NCBI GenBank assembly: GCA_947068385.1
Contig: CAMTBF010000179.1
Location: 1 to 7,128 of the forward strand
DNA: 7,128 nucleotides
Reading direction: 5' to 3'
From: an uncultured Lachnospiraceae bacterium
GTDB lineage: Bacteria > Bacillota > Clostridia > Lachnospirales > Lachnospiraceae
The notes under the pieces are model-generated. The model saw nothing but the letters and a program-made list of their open reading frames with translations. It did not search any database and was not told the origin of the DNA. This document shows positions 1 to 7,065 of the stretch, piece after piece (positions within the stretch are counted from its first letter, which is position 1; each line of letters opens with the position of its first letter). The translations under genes and the position numbers were made by a program.

Positions 1-43
1 AACGAAATGCGATTTTCTTGCGAAAACAGTTTTTCTCCAATCT

Positions 44-1612
44 TCAAAACTTCACGTTCTCGGACAATGTCTTGAGTTTGCCGTCCTCCACCATCTGCAC
101 ATAGGCCTCACCGGGATACTGGGCCTTTCCATCGGTGTAATAAGCGCTGAAGTCCTTCTCCGCAGGCTTTATGTTCTGTAGATTGTACTCCTTGGACAAT
201 GTCAGATCCAGCGGATAGCCGTCTGCTGCCGGATTGGTGGCAGTCTGGGAGGTCAGCCAGACATATGTGCCAAGTCCCCTGCTCTTCGTATATCCGTGCT
301 CTACTGTGTCGCCGCTCAGGAAATTCTCCAGGCGGGTGCCAATCAGCTGGGGAACACCGTCCACCACATCCCAGTCCTCACCAGGGATGCCGGAACGCAC
401 CAGCCTGGCTCCCTCGTCCGAGTTCAGATAGTCGAACAGCTCCATGGCCTTCTCAGGGTGCTCGCAGTTCGCGCTGATGACCAGAGCGTTGGTGGTCATG
501 TATCCCAGACTGCTCTCAATGGGATAAATCTGCGCGATGTAGGGGAACGGGCCAGGCAGCACAAACATGCCGGCATCCTCACCGCAGACCTCCGTGTCGG
601 GCTGGCACCAGTTATATGCCGCCACCAGCACCTCGCCGTTCCTGATTTTCGCGTCATACTGCTCCGCTTTCATGGTAAAGGCCTCCGGATCCATGATGCC
701 CATGCGGTAAGCCTTGTTGAAGAACTCCAGGGCTCTCCAGAACACGCCGTCCTCATCCAGGAACTCATCCTCCAGCAGATCGTTCACCTGGTCGTAGAGC
801 TGGTTATTGTCCAGGTTGGTATAGCCGAAGCTGAAAGGGTAGCTGATTTTGTAAGGCCACAGACCCCAGTCGATCCATCCCGACAGGGCATACACCTTCT
901 TGCCGTCAGCCGTGGTGGGATGGGCCTCTACCATCTGCTTAAGCACGTCCAGGTATTCATCCTCGGTATTGATTTCCGGATAGCCCAGCTCCTTATAGTA
1001 ATCCCATCTGGTGAAGAATCCGACGAAGCCGTTCTTGTTGGGGCTTTCCGGATTGGCGATCTGCACTTCCGTGGGCAGGAAGTAGGTGGCTCCCTGACCT
1101 ACCACCTCCTTGGAGTATTTCAGGGCCTCCGACAGCTTTGCCTTCAGATTGTCCCCATTGTTCTCCAGCCACTCGTCCATGGCCCACAGGGCTCCTGCAT
1201 CAATCAGGTTCTGCACCATCTCCGGCGCTTCATGCAGCATGACGATATCCGGCAGATCGCCGCCTGCCGCCATGACCTTCAGGCGGTCATTGGATACCTG
1301 TGTATACTCCAGCACGATTCCCAGCTCGTCCTTGATATATTGGCCGATAGGATCATCCGTGGAGACACCGTCCGTGCCTCCCATGGCCCCCAGCACGGTG
1401 AGGGTGATTACCTCATCGTCCCCTTTTGCCTCCTGTCCGCCTTGTTCACTCTGCTCGCCCCCGCTGGCATCCGAAGCTTCTTCTGCACTGCCGCTGCTGC
1501 TTTCAGCGCTTCCTCCGCTGCCGCTGTCATTTCCGCAGGCGCTCACGCCTGCCAGCAGCGCTGCCGCCAAAGCCAGTGCCATCGTTTTCTTCCACAAGCT
1601 CTGTCTCTTCAT
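44..1612 (-). CDS. ABC importer solute-binding lipoprotein (carbohydrate type)
   Basis: This 522-residue protein is the extracellular receptor of the importer encoded just upstream; it should bind an oligosaccharide or similar solute and deliver it to the two permeases. The N-terminus is a lipoprotein signal: basic MKRQSLWKK, a hydrophobic stretch at about 11-23, then lipobox VSAC with the acylated cysteine at residue 26. Residues 27-66 are a Ser/Gly/Glu-rich tether with almost no hydrophobic residues. The binding fold follows, at about 68-515. The segment at about 376-420 (ALVISANCEHPEKAM, then a GIPGEDWDVVDG stretch) is typical of the LipO/LplA-like branch of extracellular solute-binding family 1. 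The ATG is preceded by AAGGAGG (1620-1626) at 7 bases, which fixes the start and suggests strong translation, as expected for a receptor needed in excess. It lies 55 bases after the second permease and ends in TGA. The substrate is unknown; family assignment is firm. Confidence 0.95.
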   Translation of the reverse strand: MKRQSLWKKTMALALAAALLAGVSACGNDSGSGGSAESSSGSAEEASDASGGEQSEQGGQEAKGDDEVITLTVLGAMGGTDGVSTDDPIGQYIKDELGIVLEYTQVSNDRLKVMAAGGDLPDIVMLHEAPEMVQNLIDAGALWAMDEWLENNGDNLKAKLSEALKYSKEVVGQGATYFLPTEVQIANPESPNKNGFVGFFTRWDYYKELGYPEINTEDEYLDVLKQMVEAHPTTADGKKVYALSGWIDWGLWPYKISYPFSFGYTNLDNNQLYDQVNDLLEDEFLDEDGVFWRALEFFNKAYRMGIMDPEAFTMKAEQYDAKIRNGEVLVAAYNWCQPDTEVCGEDAGMFVLPGPFPYIAQIYPIESSLGYMTTNALVISANCEHPEKAMELFDYLNSDEGARLVRSGIPGEDWDVVDGVPQLIGTRLENFLSGDTVEHGYTKSRGLGTYVWLTSQTATNPAADGYPLDLTLSKEYNLQNIKPAEKDFSAYYTDGKAQYPGEAYVQMVEDGKLKTLSENVKF

Positions 1613-1619
1613 TTCACAT

Positions 1620-1626
1620 CCTCCTT
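1620..1626 (-). promoter_or_regulatory. Strong ribosome binding site of the binding-protein gene
   Basis: The minus strand reads AAGGAGG seven bases before the ATG at 1612. This is the best Shine-Dalgarno match in the window. The other genes have weaker or more distant purine runs, so the receptor is probably translated more than the permeases. Confidence 0.8.
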
Positions 1627-1657
1627 CTTTTCTTCCAGTTCCACTATTGCTACTATA

Positions 1658-1677
1658 AAAAAGGTCATTACCCCTTT
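1658..1677 (-). other. Weak intercistronic stem-loop across the permease stop codon
   Basis: On the minus strand AAAGGGGT, loop AATG and ACCTTTTT can pair as an 8-bp stem containing two G-U pairs. It spans the TAA stop of the second permease (1668-1670) and ends in a run of six T. It is too weak, and uses too much of its T tract in the stem, to call a terminator. It could be a weak attenuator, an RNA-processing or stability element, or chance. Confidence 0.25.
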
Positions 1678-2570
1678 ACAGCCCCCATCATGACTCCCTT
1701 CACGAAATACTTCTGTAGGAAAGGATATACCATCATCACCGGCAGCACCGCCACGATAGTGGTAGCCATCTTGATGGTCTCCGCCGACAGGGCCACTGCC
1801 CCCGGTGCCTGTACCAGGCCCTGCTTCATGCTGTCAGCCAGGACCTGGGCCTGATTGATGCAGTTGTACAAAAGCAGCTGTACCGTCTGCAGCTTCGGGC
1901 TCTGGGCCAGCAGATAGTTGTCCTGCCAGGAATTCCATGCCCCTACGGACGCGTACACCGCCACTGTGGCGATGATAGGCTTGGACAGGGGCAGGATGAT
2001 CCTGGCATAGACCTTGAAGAATCCCGCACCGTCCATCCTGGCGGACTCCTCCAGAGAGGCCGGAATCTGCTCGATGAAAGTCTTGATCAAAATCACATAG
2101 TAGGCATTCAGGATGCCCGGTATGATATAGAGCAGATAGGAATTGTTCAAATGATAGCTCTTCATCGTGATATAGTATGGGACAAGTCCGGCTCCCAGAT
2201 ACATGGTGATGATGACGAACCTGTAGATGAACTTCCTGGCAATCATGTCCCTCTGGGTCACCAGATAGGCGAACAGCGAGGAACCCAGCAGGCAGAGCAC
2301 CGTATTGATCAGCGTCCTGGATGTGGAGATCAGGAACGCATGCCCGAAATTCGTGTTCTCCATAATCCATTGGTAGGCGTAGATGGTGAAGCCCTTTGGC
2401 AGCAGCCATACGCCCCGGGACGCCTGGGCGGGATCCGATAGGGAATAGATAATCAGATACCAGAAAGGATACATACATAAGAACACTGCCACTGTCATAC
2501 AGATGAAGTTCACTACCTGTAGCGCCCTCTCCTGTCTTGATACTTTCATCGTGCTTTTATTGCGCCTCAT
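1668..2570 (-). CDS. Carbohydrate ABC importer permease, LplC/YtcP-like
   Basis: This 300-residue inner-membrane subunit is one half of the translocation channel. It has about six membrane spans: an N-terminal span near 18-44, further hydrophobic segments near 87-105, 116-135, 145-165 and 198-213, and a last one near 268-286. The cytoplasmic EAA loop that docks the ATPase is clear at about 174-198: EESARMDGAGFFKVYARI followed by LPLSKP, with the conserved D180-G181-A182. The C-terminus, QKYFVKGVMMGAVKG, is characteristic of the YtcP/LplC (COG0395) permeases. Length is normal for the family. The ATG is preceded by AGGGAGG about 6-7 bases upstream; an internal Met8 is an alternative but has no comparable site. 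It follows the first permease by 15 bases, so the two are surely co-transcribed and form a heterodimer. The substrate cannot be read from the sequence. Confidence 0.95.
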   Translation of the reverse strand: MRRNKSTMKVSRQERALQVVNFICMTVAVFLCMYPFWYLIIYSLSDPAQASRGVWLLPKGFTIYAYQWIMENTNFGHAFLISTSRTLINTVLCLLGSSLFAYLVTQRDMIARKFIYRFVIITMYLGAGLVPYYITMKSYHLNNSYLLYIIPGILNAYYVILIKTFIEQIPASLEESARMDGAGFFKVYARIILPLSKPIIATVAVYASVGAWNSWQDNYLLAQSPKLQTVQLLLYNCINQAQVLADSMKQGLVQAPGAVALSAETIKMATTIVAVLPVMMVYPFLQKYFVKGVMMGAVKG

Positions 2571-2585
2571 CTTTTTCCTCCCTGC

Positions 2586-3533
2586 CTATACAATAGCGTC
2601 TCCCCTGATTTTCTTCGAAAGTCCGTTTGCCGTGAACAAAAGGGCTATGCTCAGAAGCGACTTCAGCATCCCCAGCGTGATGGAATAGGGATAGTCGTTG
2701 ATGATGAATCCCACTTTATAGACATAATAGTCCAGCACCTCGATCCGGTCTGCCACCAGCGGATTGTAGAACATGAAATACTGGTCGAAGCCATTGGTGA
2801 GGATATTGCTCACCGCCAGCAGGAACATGACCACGTAGGTGGGCAGGATGCCCGGCACCGTGATATGCCAGATTGTCTGCAGCTTGTCCGCACCGTCCAC
2901 CCTGGCCGCGTCGAAAAGCTCCGAGTCTATCCCTACGATGGCTGCGATATAAATGATGGCCGACCAGCCGAAAGATTTCCAGATGCCCAAAAACCACTGC
3001 AGGAACCATACCTTGTCCACATCCCCCAGGATGCCCGTGGGCGACGGCTCAATCCCGAACTGCCGCAGCACTGTGCTCACGAAGCCGTTCACGGAGAAAA
3101 AGGCAAAGGCGATGCCGTACACCGTAATCCAGCTGATGAAATTCGGCAGCGTGGTGGTGGTCTGCACAAATTTCTTGAAATGCTTCCCCTTTATCTCATT
3201 GAACAGGATGGCGAACACCACCGGCAGGGGTGTGGCTAAAAGGCCCAGGCCGCTCATCACCAGGGTATTGCGCAGAACCCGCATCACCTCGGAGCGCTCG
3301 TTATACAGTTTCTTGAAATTGTCCAGTCCTACGAAGACCATGTTCCCGAAATCCAGGAACCTCTGTCCCAGCTTGTAATCGAATACGGAATACAGCCACC
3401 CTATCAACGGCACATAGTTCATGGCAAATATATAGATTACAAAGGGAACCGCTAAAAGCGTATATTTCAGCCCTCTGACCCTCCGCCTGCCCAGACGCCT
3501 CACCAGCAAGCTTTCCTCTCCTCTGCCCTGCAT
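2586..3533 (-). CDS. Carbohydrate ABC importer permease, LplB-like
   Basis: This 315-residue protein is the other half of the membrane channel and the first gene of the importer unit. It has a short basic cytoplasmic N-terminus rich in Arg (residues 4-23), a first membrane span near 24-42, and further spans near 90-112, 130-148, 185-202, 231-247 and 285-303. The EAA loop is seen at about 205-231, with LFDAARVDGA and VPGILP; D213-G214-A215 is the conserved core, and Asp208 replaces the usual first Glu, as is common in this family. The C-terminal third (residues 266-315: LDYYVYKVGF, then SLLSIALLFTANGLSKKIRG) is typical of LplB-type (COG4209) sugar permeases. The ATG at 3533 has a GGGGGAG run 8 bases upstream and sits about 50 bases after the predicted transcription start. 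It is separated from the sensor kinase gene by a 174-base gap with a stem-loop and promoter. Confidence 0.95.
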   Translation of the reverse strand: MQGRGEESLLVRRLGRRRVRGLKYTLLAVPFVIYIFAMNYVPLIGWLYSVFDYKLGQRFLDFGNMVFVGLDNFKKLYNERSEVMRVLRNTLVMSGLGLLATPLPVVFAILFNEIKGKHFKKFVQTTTTLPNFISWITVYGIAFAFFSVNGFVSTVLRQFGIEPSPTGILGDVDKVWFLQWFLGIWKSFGWSAIIYIAAIVGIDSELFDAARVDGADKLQTIWHITVPGILPTYVVMFLLAVSNILTNGFDQYFMFYNPLVADRIEVLDYYVYKVGFIINDYPYSITLGMLKSLLSIALLFTANGLSKKIRGDAIV

Positions 3534-3588
3534 CTTCCCCGCTCCCCCTTTTCCTGCATCCAGCTTCTACCTGCGTTTCATAGCTGTC

Positions 3589-3617
3589 ATTATAATAAAA
3601 ATCGGAGAAAGGTTCCA
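3589..3617 (-). promoter_or_regulatory. Candidate promoter of the importer genes
   Basis: The minus strand carries a perfect -10 box TATAAT (3589-3594). Seventeen bases upstream is TGGAAC (3612-3617), only a 3/6 match to TTGACA. Transcription would begin near 3582, giving a leader of about 50 bases before the first permease. A consensus -10 with a poor -35 fits a promoter that needs an activator, here plausibly the AraC-type regulator of this locus. That dependence is inference; the -10 is directly seen. Confidence 0.55.
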
Positions 3618-3637
3618 TTCCCTATTCTCCGATTTTT
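3597..3637 (-). terminator. Stem-loop terminator after the kinase gene, bidirectional in form
   Basis: AAAAATCGGAGAA (3597-3609) and its exact reverse complement TTCTCCGATTTTT (3625-3637) form a perfect 13-bp stem around a 15-base loop. On the minus strand the descending arm ends in five T, giving a plausible intrinsic terminator about 70 bases beyond the kinase stop. Because the outer arms are A5 and T5 it has the same form on the other strand. Its GC core is short (TCGGAGA), so termination may be partial and some read-through from the kinase gene into the importer is possible. Confidence 0.65.
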
Positions 3638-3674
3638 GTCCAAATCTTCTTCTGTTTTCATTTTTTCAAAAGCA

Positions 3675-3696
3675 TATTTGTATAATCTAACAAATA
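3675..3696. promoter_or_regulatory. AT-rich dyad, candidate operator
   Basis: TATTTGT (3675-3681), eight bases, then ACAAATA (3690-3696) form a perfect 7-base inverted repeat just downstream of the kinase stop codon. The minus strand also has TTGTTA twice, 12 bases apart (3688-3693 and 3700-3705). The dyad lies about 58 bases upstream of the candidate -35 of the importer promoter, a possible position for an activator site. In such AT-rich sequence a chance dyad is also possible. Confidence 0.25.
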
Positions 3697-3707
3697 GTAT
3701 AACAATC

Positions 3708-5513
3708 TTACGATTTCTCACTTTCCCAATCCCGATAGGGAAGATGAACCAGCACTACAAACCCCCTGTCAGGCGCGCTGTCGATCGTCAGCCCATACCC
3801 TTCCCCGCAGAGCAGGCGAATCCTGGCATTCACATTGGAAAGGCCGATATGCGCCGTCTTTTTTCCCATACGGACATTCTCCCGCAGCGCTTCCAATGCC
3901 TCCCTCTCGATTCCGTCTCCGTCATCCGTCACCTGCAGCAGCAGGATATCGTCCTCCCTTCTGCTGCTTACGCGGATTTCCAGCGCCGTGCCCTCCTCCT
4001 TCCTCCCATAGAGGAACGCATTCTCCACAAGAGGCTGGAGAACGAATTTCGGTACGCCGGCCTCCAGCGTCTCCTCCTCCGGCTCCAGGACCAGACAGAC
4101 CTGGTCCCCATAGCGGTGGCGCATCACCCTCCCATAGTCCTCGATATAGTCCATCTCCTCCGCAAAGCTCCAGAACGGGCTGCTGCCCCGGTACATGGGC
4201 CGCAATATGTCCCCCAGCGCATCCAGGCAGTCCACCATGTCCTCCTCTCCCTTCAGGACGGCCATCCATTTGACCGTATTCAGAGTATTATAGAGGAAAT
4301 GGGGATTCAGCTGGGACTTCAGCGACTGGATCTCCATCTCCCGCTTTTTCTTCTCCATGGCGGCGTTCTCTTCCACCAGCCCCTCGATCCTGCCCGACAT
4401 CCGGTTGAACTGCCGTACCAGCAGCCCGATTTCATCCCGGCTCTCCCCGCCCTCCAAGGGCGCGATCTCCAGTTCGCCGCCCTCCATACGGCGCAGGGCT
4501 TCCGTGGTGGCCCGCAGGGGCTGAACCAGGCGGTTCACCCAGAATACCGAGAAGAAGACCACCAGGCACACCGCCACGGCAATGGTGGCCAGGAAAGTAA
4601 TCCGCATGTCCTTTGCATCCTCCAGAATCGCTTCCAGAGGCATTTCGTCAATCATGGTCCAGCCCGCAACGGTCAGCGGATAGCACAGGACCTGGCAGCC
4701 GTTCTCCTCAAATGAGTAAATCGCATCGGCCTCCTCCCGCCTCCAATCACCTGGCCGCGTCCTCCCCAAAGCCTCCCGCAAGGGATGGGAGATGATCCGT
4801 CCCTGGGCATCCACGATGTATGTTTGCTCTTCTGGCACGCCCTCCATGCCATCGGAGTTATAGATATCCGTAAAATAGTCCAGGTTCACATTGACCACCA
4901 CCCAGGCCTGGAAAGCACCCCAATACATAGGCCTACAGGCGGACAAATAATAAACTGTCTCGTCATCCTTGCTCAGCGCAGGGAAAAAGTCATTGTTCGT
5001 ATAGCCGCCGAACCACTTCACTCCCCCAAAATCATATTTTTCCCCGGAGCAGAACGGTGCCAGCTTCTCCTCGTAGAAAATGCCCTTGTCCTGCTCTTTC
5101 CCCTGTATGGTGTTCTGCCGTCCGTCCATGGAAAGGACCAGCCCCTCCGCATTGTAGAAACAGATCGACTCCACGTACTGATATTGCGTCAGAATCTGCC
5201 CCAGCTCCCGAAAGTAAGCCGCCCGCATGGAGTACTCCGTCCCCGGGCTCTCCTTTCCTACATATACCATGTCCGTCAGCGCCGTCTCCGAAATCAGGCG
5301 TTCCGTCAAACGTTCCACATCCTGGCAGAAAGTGTCGATATTATAGCCCAGATGGTGGAAGGATTGAATCTTCTCCGCGTCCGTCCTCTCCTTGAGGGAG
5401 TCGCTGACACTGGCATAGAGGAAAGCAAAGCTGCCGGAGAGGATGGCCAGAAAGCTGAACGAGACCGCCGCCATCATGCGCCAAAAAACGCTTCTGTAAA
5501 AAGGAATCTTCAT
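3708..5513 (-). CDS. Sensor histidine kinase, YesM-like
   Basis: This 601-residue membrane sensor autophosphorylates on histidine and passes the phosphate to the regulator encoded immediately upstream. Membrane span 1 is near residues 12-35 and an extracytoplasmic sensing domain (probably Cache-like) covers about 36-303. Membrane span 2 is at 304-326, with a HAMP linker at about 327-380 (LVQPL, then DEIGLLVRQFNRM). A short coiled coil follows at about 380-398. The His_kinase (PF06580-type) motif SLKSQLNPHFLYNT places the phosphorylated histidine at 405. The ATPase domain shows the N box PLVENAF (N498), the D box TDDGDGI (D530, with Asp in place of the usual Asn of DNGxG) and GLSNVNARIRL at 557-567. 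All key parts are present and the length is usual. The ATG overlaps the regulator's TGA (ATGA), with AGGGAG just upstream inside the regulator gene, so the pair is probably translationally coupled. It ends in TAA, followed by a stem-loop. The ligand is unknown. Confidence 0.95.
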   Translation of the reverse strand: MKIPFYRSVFWRMMAAVSFSFLAILSGSFAFLYASVSDSLKERTDAEKIQSFHHLGYNIDTFCQDVERLTERLISETALTDMVYVGKESPGTEYSMRAAYFRELGQILTQYQYVESICFYNAEGLVLSMDGRQNTIQGKEQDKGIFYEEKLAPFCSGEKYDFGGVKWFGGYTNNDFFPALSKDDETVYYLSACRPMYWGAFQAWVVVNVNLDYFTDIYNSDGMEGVPEEQTYIVDAQGRIISHPLREALGRTRPGDWRREEADAIYSFEENGCQVLCYPLTVAGWTMIDEMPLEAILEDAKDMRITFLATIAVAVCLVVFFSVFWVNRLVQPLRATTEALRRMEGGELEIAPLEGGESRDEIGLLVRQFNRMSGRIEGLVEENAAMEKKKREMEIQSLKSQLNPHFLYNTLNTVKWMAVLKGEEDMVDCLDALGDILRPMYRGSSPFWSFAEEMDYIEDYGRVMRHRYGDQVCLVLEPEEETLEAGVPKFVLQPLVENAFLYGRKEEGTALEIRVSSRREDDILLLQVTDDGDGIEREALEALRENVRMGKKTAHIGLSNVNARIRLLCGEGYGLTIDSAPDRGFVVLVHLPYRDWESEKS

Positions 5514-7051
5514 TTCTTCTCCCTCTTTCTGTAGAAGCTGGGCTGCTTCCCCGTGATCCGCTTGAATGTCCGGGAGAAATAGCTGTCGCTGACGAATCCC
5601 GTCCTCTCCGCCACCTCCCAGGTCTTCAGATCCGTGTTCATGAGCATTTCCCTGGCCCGCTCCACCCTCTTCTGGGTGACATAGTCCACAAAGCTGACAT
5701 CCATCTCCTTCTTGAACAGGCTGCTGAAATAATTGGGGCTCAAGCCCACCCGGCCGGATACCGACTGCAGGGAGAGCTTCTGCTCCAGATGCCCATCGAT
5801 ATACTCCAGGGCCTCATAGATCTCCACGCTGAGCCTCTCCTGGCCCTGCCGCTGTGCTAACTGGCAGGCCTCTATGTACACCGATACCGCCTCCAGGAAT
5901 GTGCTGCTCTCCCGAATCTTCGCGGCCAGGCTCTCATCCGGCTCCAACCCGCACAGTGCAAGCCCTTCTGTCAGAATGCCCACGGCCCTCCCCTTATCCA
6001 GCTCCCCTTTCGCCGCCCACTGCGTAAGCAAGGCGCACAGGCGCTCCTGCTGCTCTTCCTTCCAGGGCAGGAGCGTCCGGATCCGGCGGCAGGCCTCCTG
6101 GGCCTTCCTCTGCCAGAGCAGGGCGCGGCGGCCTGCCAGGGCGGCATAGACGATGTCCTTCCCCAGCCAGGTCTCCTCCAGCGCGCCCACGCACTCCTGA
6201 TACAGGTCGGGGAGGCGCTCCCAGGACTCCGCCACGCTGCTGACGATCCATACCGCCCGCACGTCCAGGCTCTCGGAAAGCGTCCTGGCGATTTCCCGCA
6301 GCATGCGCTCCGGCGCGGCCTGTCCGCCGTCCTCTCCCCCCGGGGCATTGGTCAGGAACAGATAGCAGTCCTCCCGTTCCCAGATCAGCTCCCCTGTCCC
6401 ATATCGCCGGACAATCTCCTCCGCCATGTTCAGGACGAGGAAGCGGGCCAGCATCCCTCCGTCGTCCACATGGGTGGGACGGACCTTTTTGTATTCCAGC
6501 AGCACCAGGCGGCACAGCAGGAACGACTCCTCCCGCACGGCAAGGCCCATGGGCTCTATGCGGCTCCGGAACACGCTCACGGGCATCTGGTGGTAGAAGA
6601 TGTATTCCTTGAACAGCTCTTCTTTCTGCAGCCGCAGGTCGGGCATCTGCCTGCCGTCCCCGCTTTTGTCCAGCTCCTGCTTGAGCCTGCGCATGACGTT
6701 CTCGATTTCCGCGGGCTTCATCTTCAGCTTCAGGATGTAATCCGACACCTCCATGCGCATGGCCTCCTGCAGATACCGGAATTCCTCCAGGCAGCTCAGC
6801 ACCACGATTCTAATCTGCTTATCCCTCTCCCGGATATGGGCGATCAGCTCCAGACCGTCCATCACCGGCATCCTGATGTCCGTCAGCAGGATATCCGGGT
6901 GCTCCTTTTCGTAGAGCTCCAGCGCCTGTTTCCCATTGACGGCGCATCCCACGATTTCCATGTCCAGACCCGCCCAGTCAACGATGCTCTTCAAACCCTC
7001 CCGTATCAGAATCTCGTCTTCCGCAATCAGCACCTTTCTCTTTCCTGCCAT
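5510..7051 (-). CDS. AraC-family two-component response regulator, YesN-like
   Basis: This 513-residue protein is the DNA-binding partner of the adjacent kinase and the likely activator of the importer genes. The receiver domain spans about 4-122: acidic pair E11-D12, phosphoacceptor D58 in LLTDIRMPVMDG, switch residue S86 in VVLSC, and conserved K108 in DYILKLKMKP, where Leu follows the Lys instead of the usual Pro. A poorly conserved middle region (about 130-410), typical of the long YesN regulators, follows. The C-terminal 96 residues (418-513) are an AraC double helix-turn-helix: LSLQSVSGRVGLSPNYF, FKKEMDVSFVDYVTQKRVE and FVSDSYFSRTFKRITGKQP. I chose the ATG at 7051 because MAGKRKVLIAEDE is the usual family start and AGGAG lies 11 bases upstream. 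A GTG at 7090 in the same frame would add 13 residues with no conserved character. The stop overlaps the kinase start. No promoter is visible before it in the window. Confidence 0.93.
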   Translation of the reverse strand: MAGKRKVLIAEDEILIREGLKSIVDWAGLDMEIVGCAVNGKQALELYEKEHPDILLTDIRMPVMDGLELIAHIRERDKQIRIVVLSCLEEFRYLQEAMRMEVSDYILKLKMKPAEIENVMRRLKQELDKSGDGRQMPDLRLQKEELFKEYIFYHQMPVSVFRSRIEPMGLAVREESFLLCRLVLLEYKKVRPTHVDDGGMLARFLVLNMAEEIVRRYGTGELIWEREDCYLFLTNAPGGEDGGQAAPERMLREIARTLSESLDVRAVWIVSSVAESWERLPDLYQECVGALEETWLGKDIVYAALAGRRALLWQRKAQEACRRIRTLLPWKEEQQERLCALLTQWAAKGELDKGRAVGILTEGLALCGLEPDESLAAKIRESSTFLEAVSVYIEACQLAQRQGQERLSVEIYEALEYIDGHLEQKLSLQSVSGRVGLSPNYFSSLFKKEMDVSFVDYVTQKRVERAREMLMNTDLKTWEVAERTGFVSDSYFSRTFKRITGKQPSFYRKREKK

Positions 7052-7065
7052 CTTCCGTACCACTC

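Noticed and set aside
13..35. Small inverted repeats downstream of the binding-protein gene (TTTTC-GCAA-GAAAA and GAAAA-ACTG-TTTTC on the minus strand)
   Set aside because: The stems are only 5 bp, AT-rich and mutually exclusive, and no T tract follows on the minus strand, so I do not call a terminator.
296..1693. 465-residue plus-strand open frame opposite the binding-protein gene
   Set aside because: It is exactly in register with the sense codons, so its stops would require sense TTA, CTA or TCA, which this gene avoids. The product has no recognisable domain, and the sense strand encodes a complete lipoprotein.
3301..3618. 105-residue minus-strand frame overlapping the start of the first permease
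   Set aside because: Its ATG lies in the loop region of the stem-loop and upstream of the predicted transcription start. Most of its length overlaps the permease in another frame, and it has no recognisable features.
3636..4715. 359-residue plus-strand open frame opposite the kinase gene
   Set aside because: It is in register with the kinase codons, so the same rare-codon explanation applies; it starts in the intergenic gap and has no convincing ribosome site or known domain.
4785..5534. 249-residue plus-strand open frame opposite the kinase N-terminal half
   Set aside because: It is also in register with the kinase codons and is antisense to a fully intact sensor domain; no domain is recognised.
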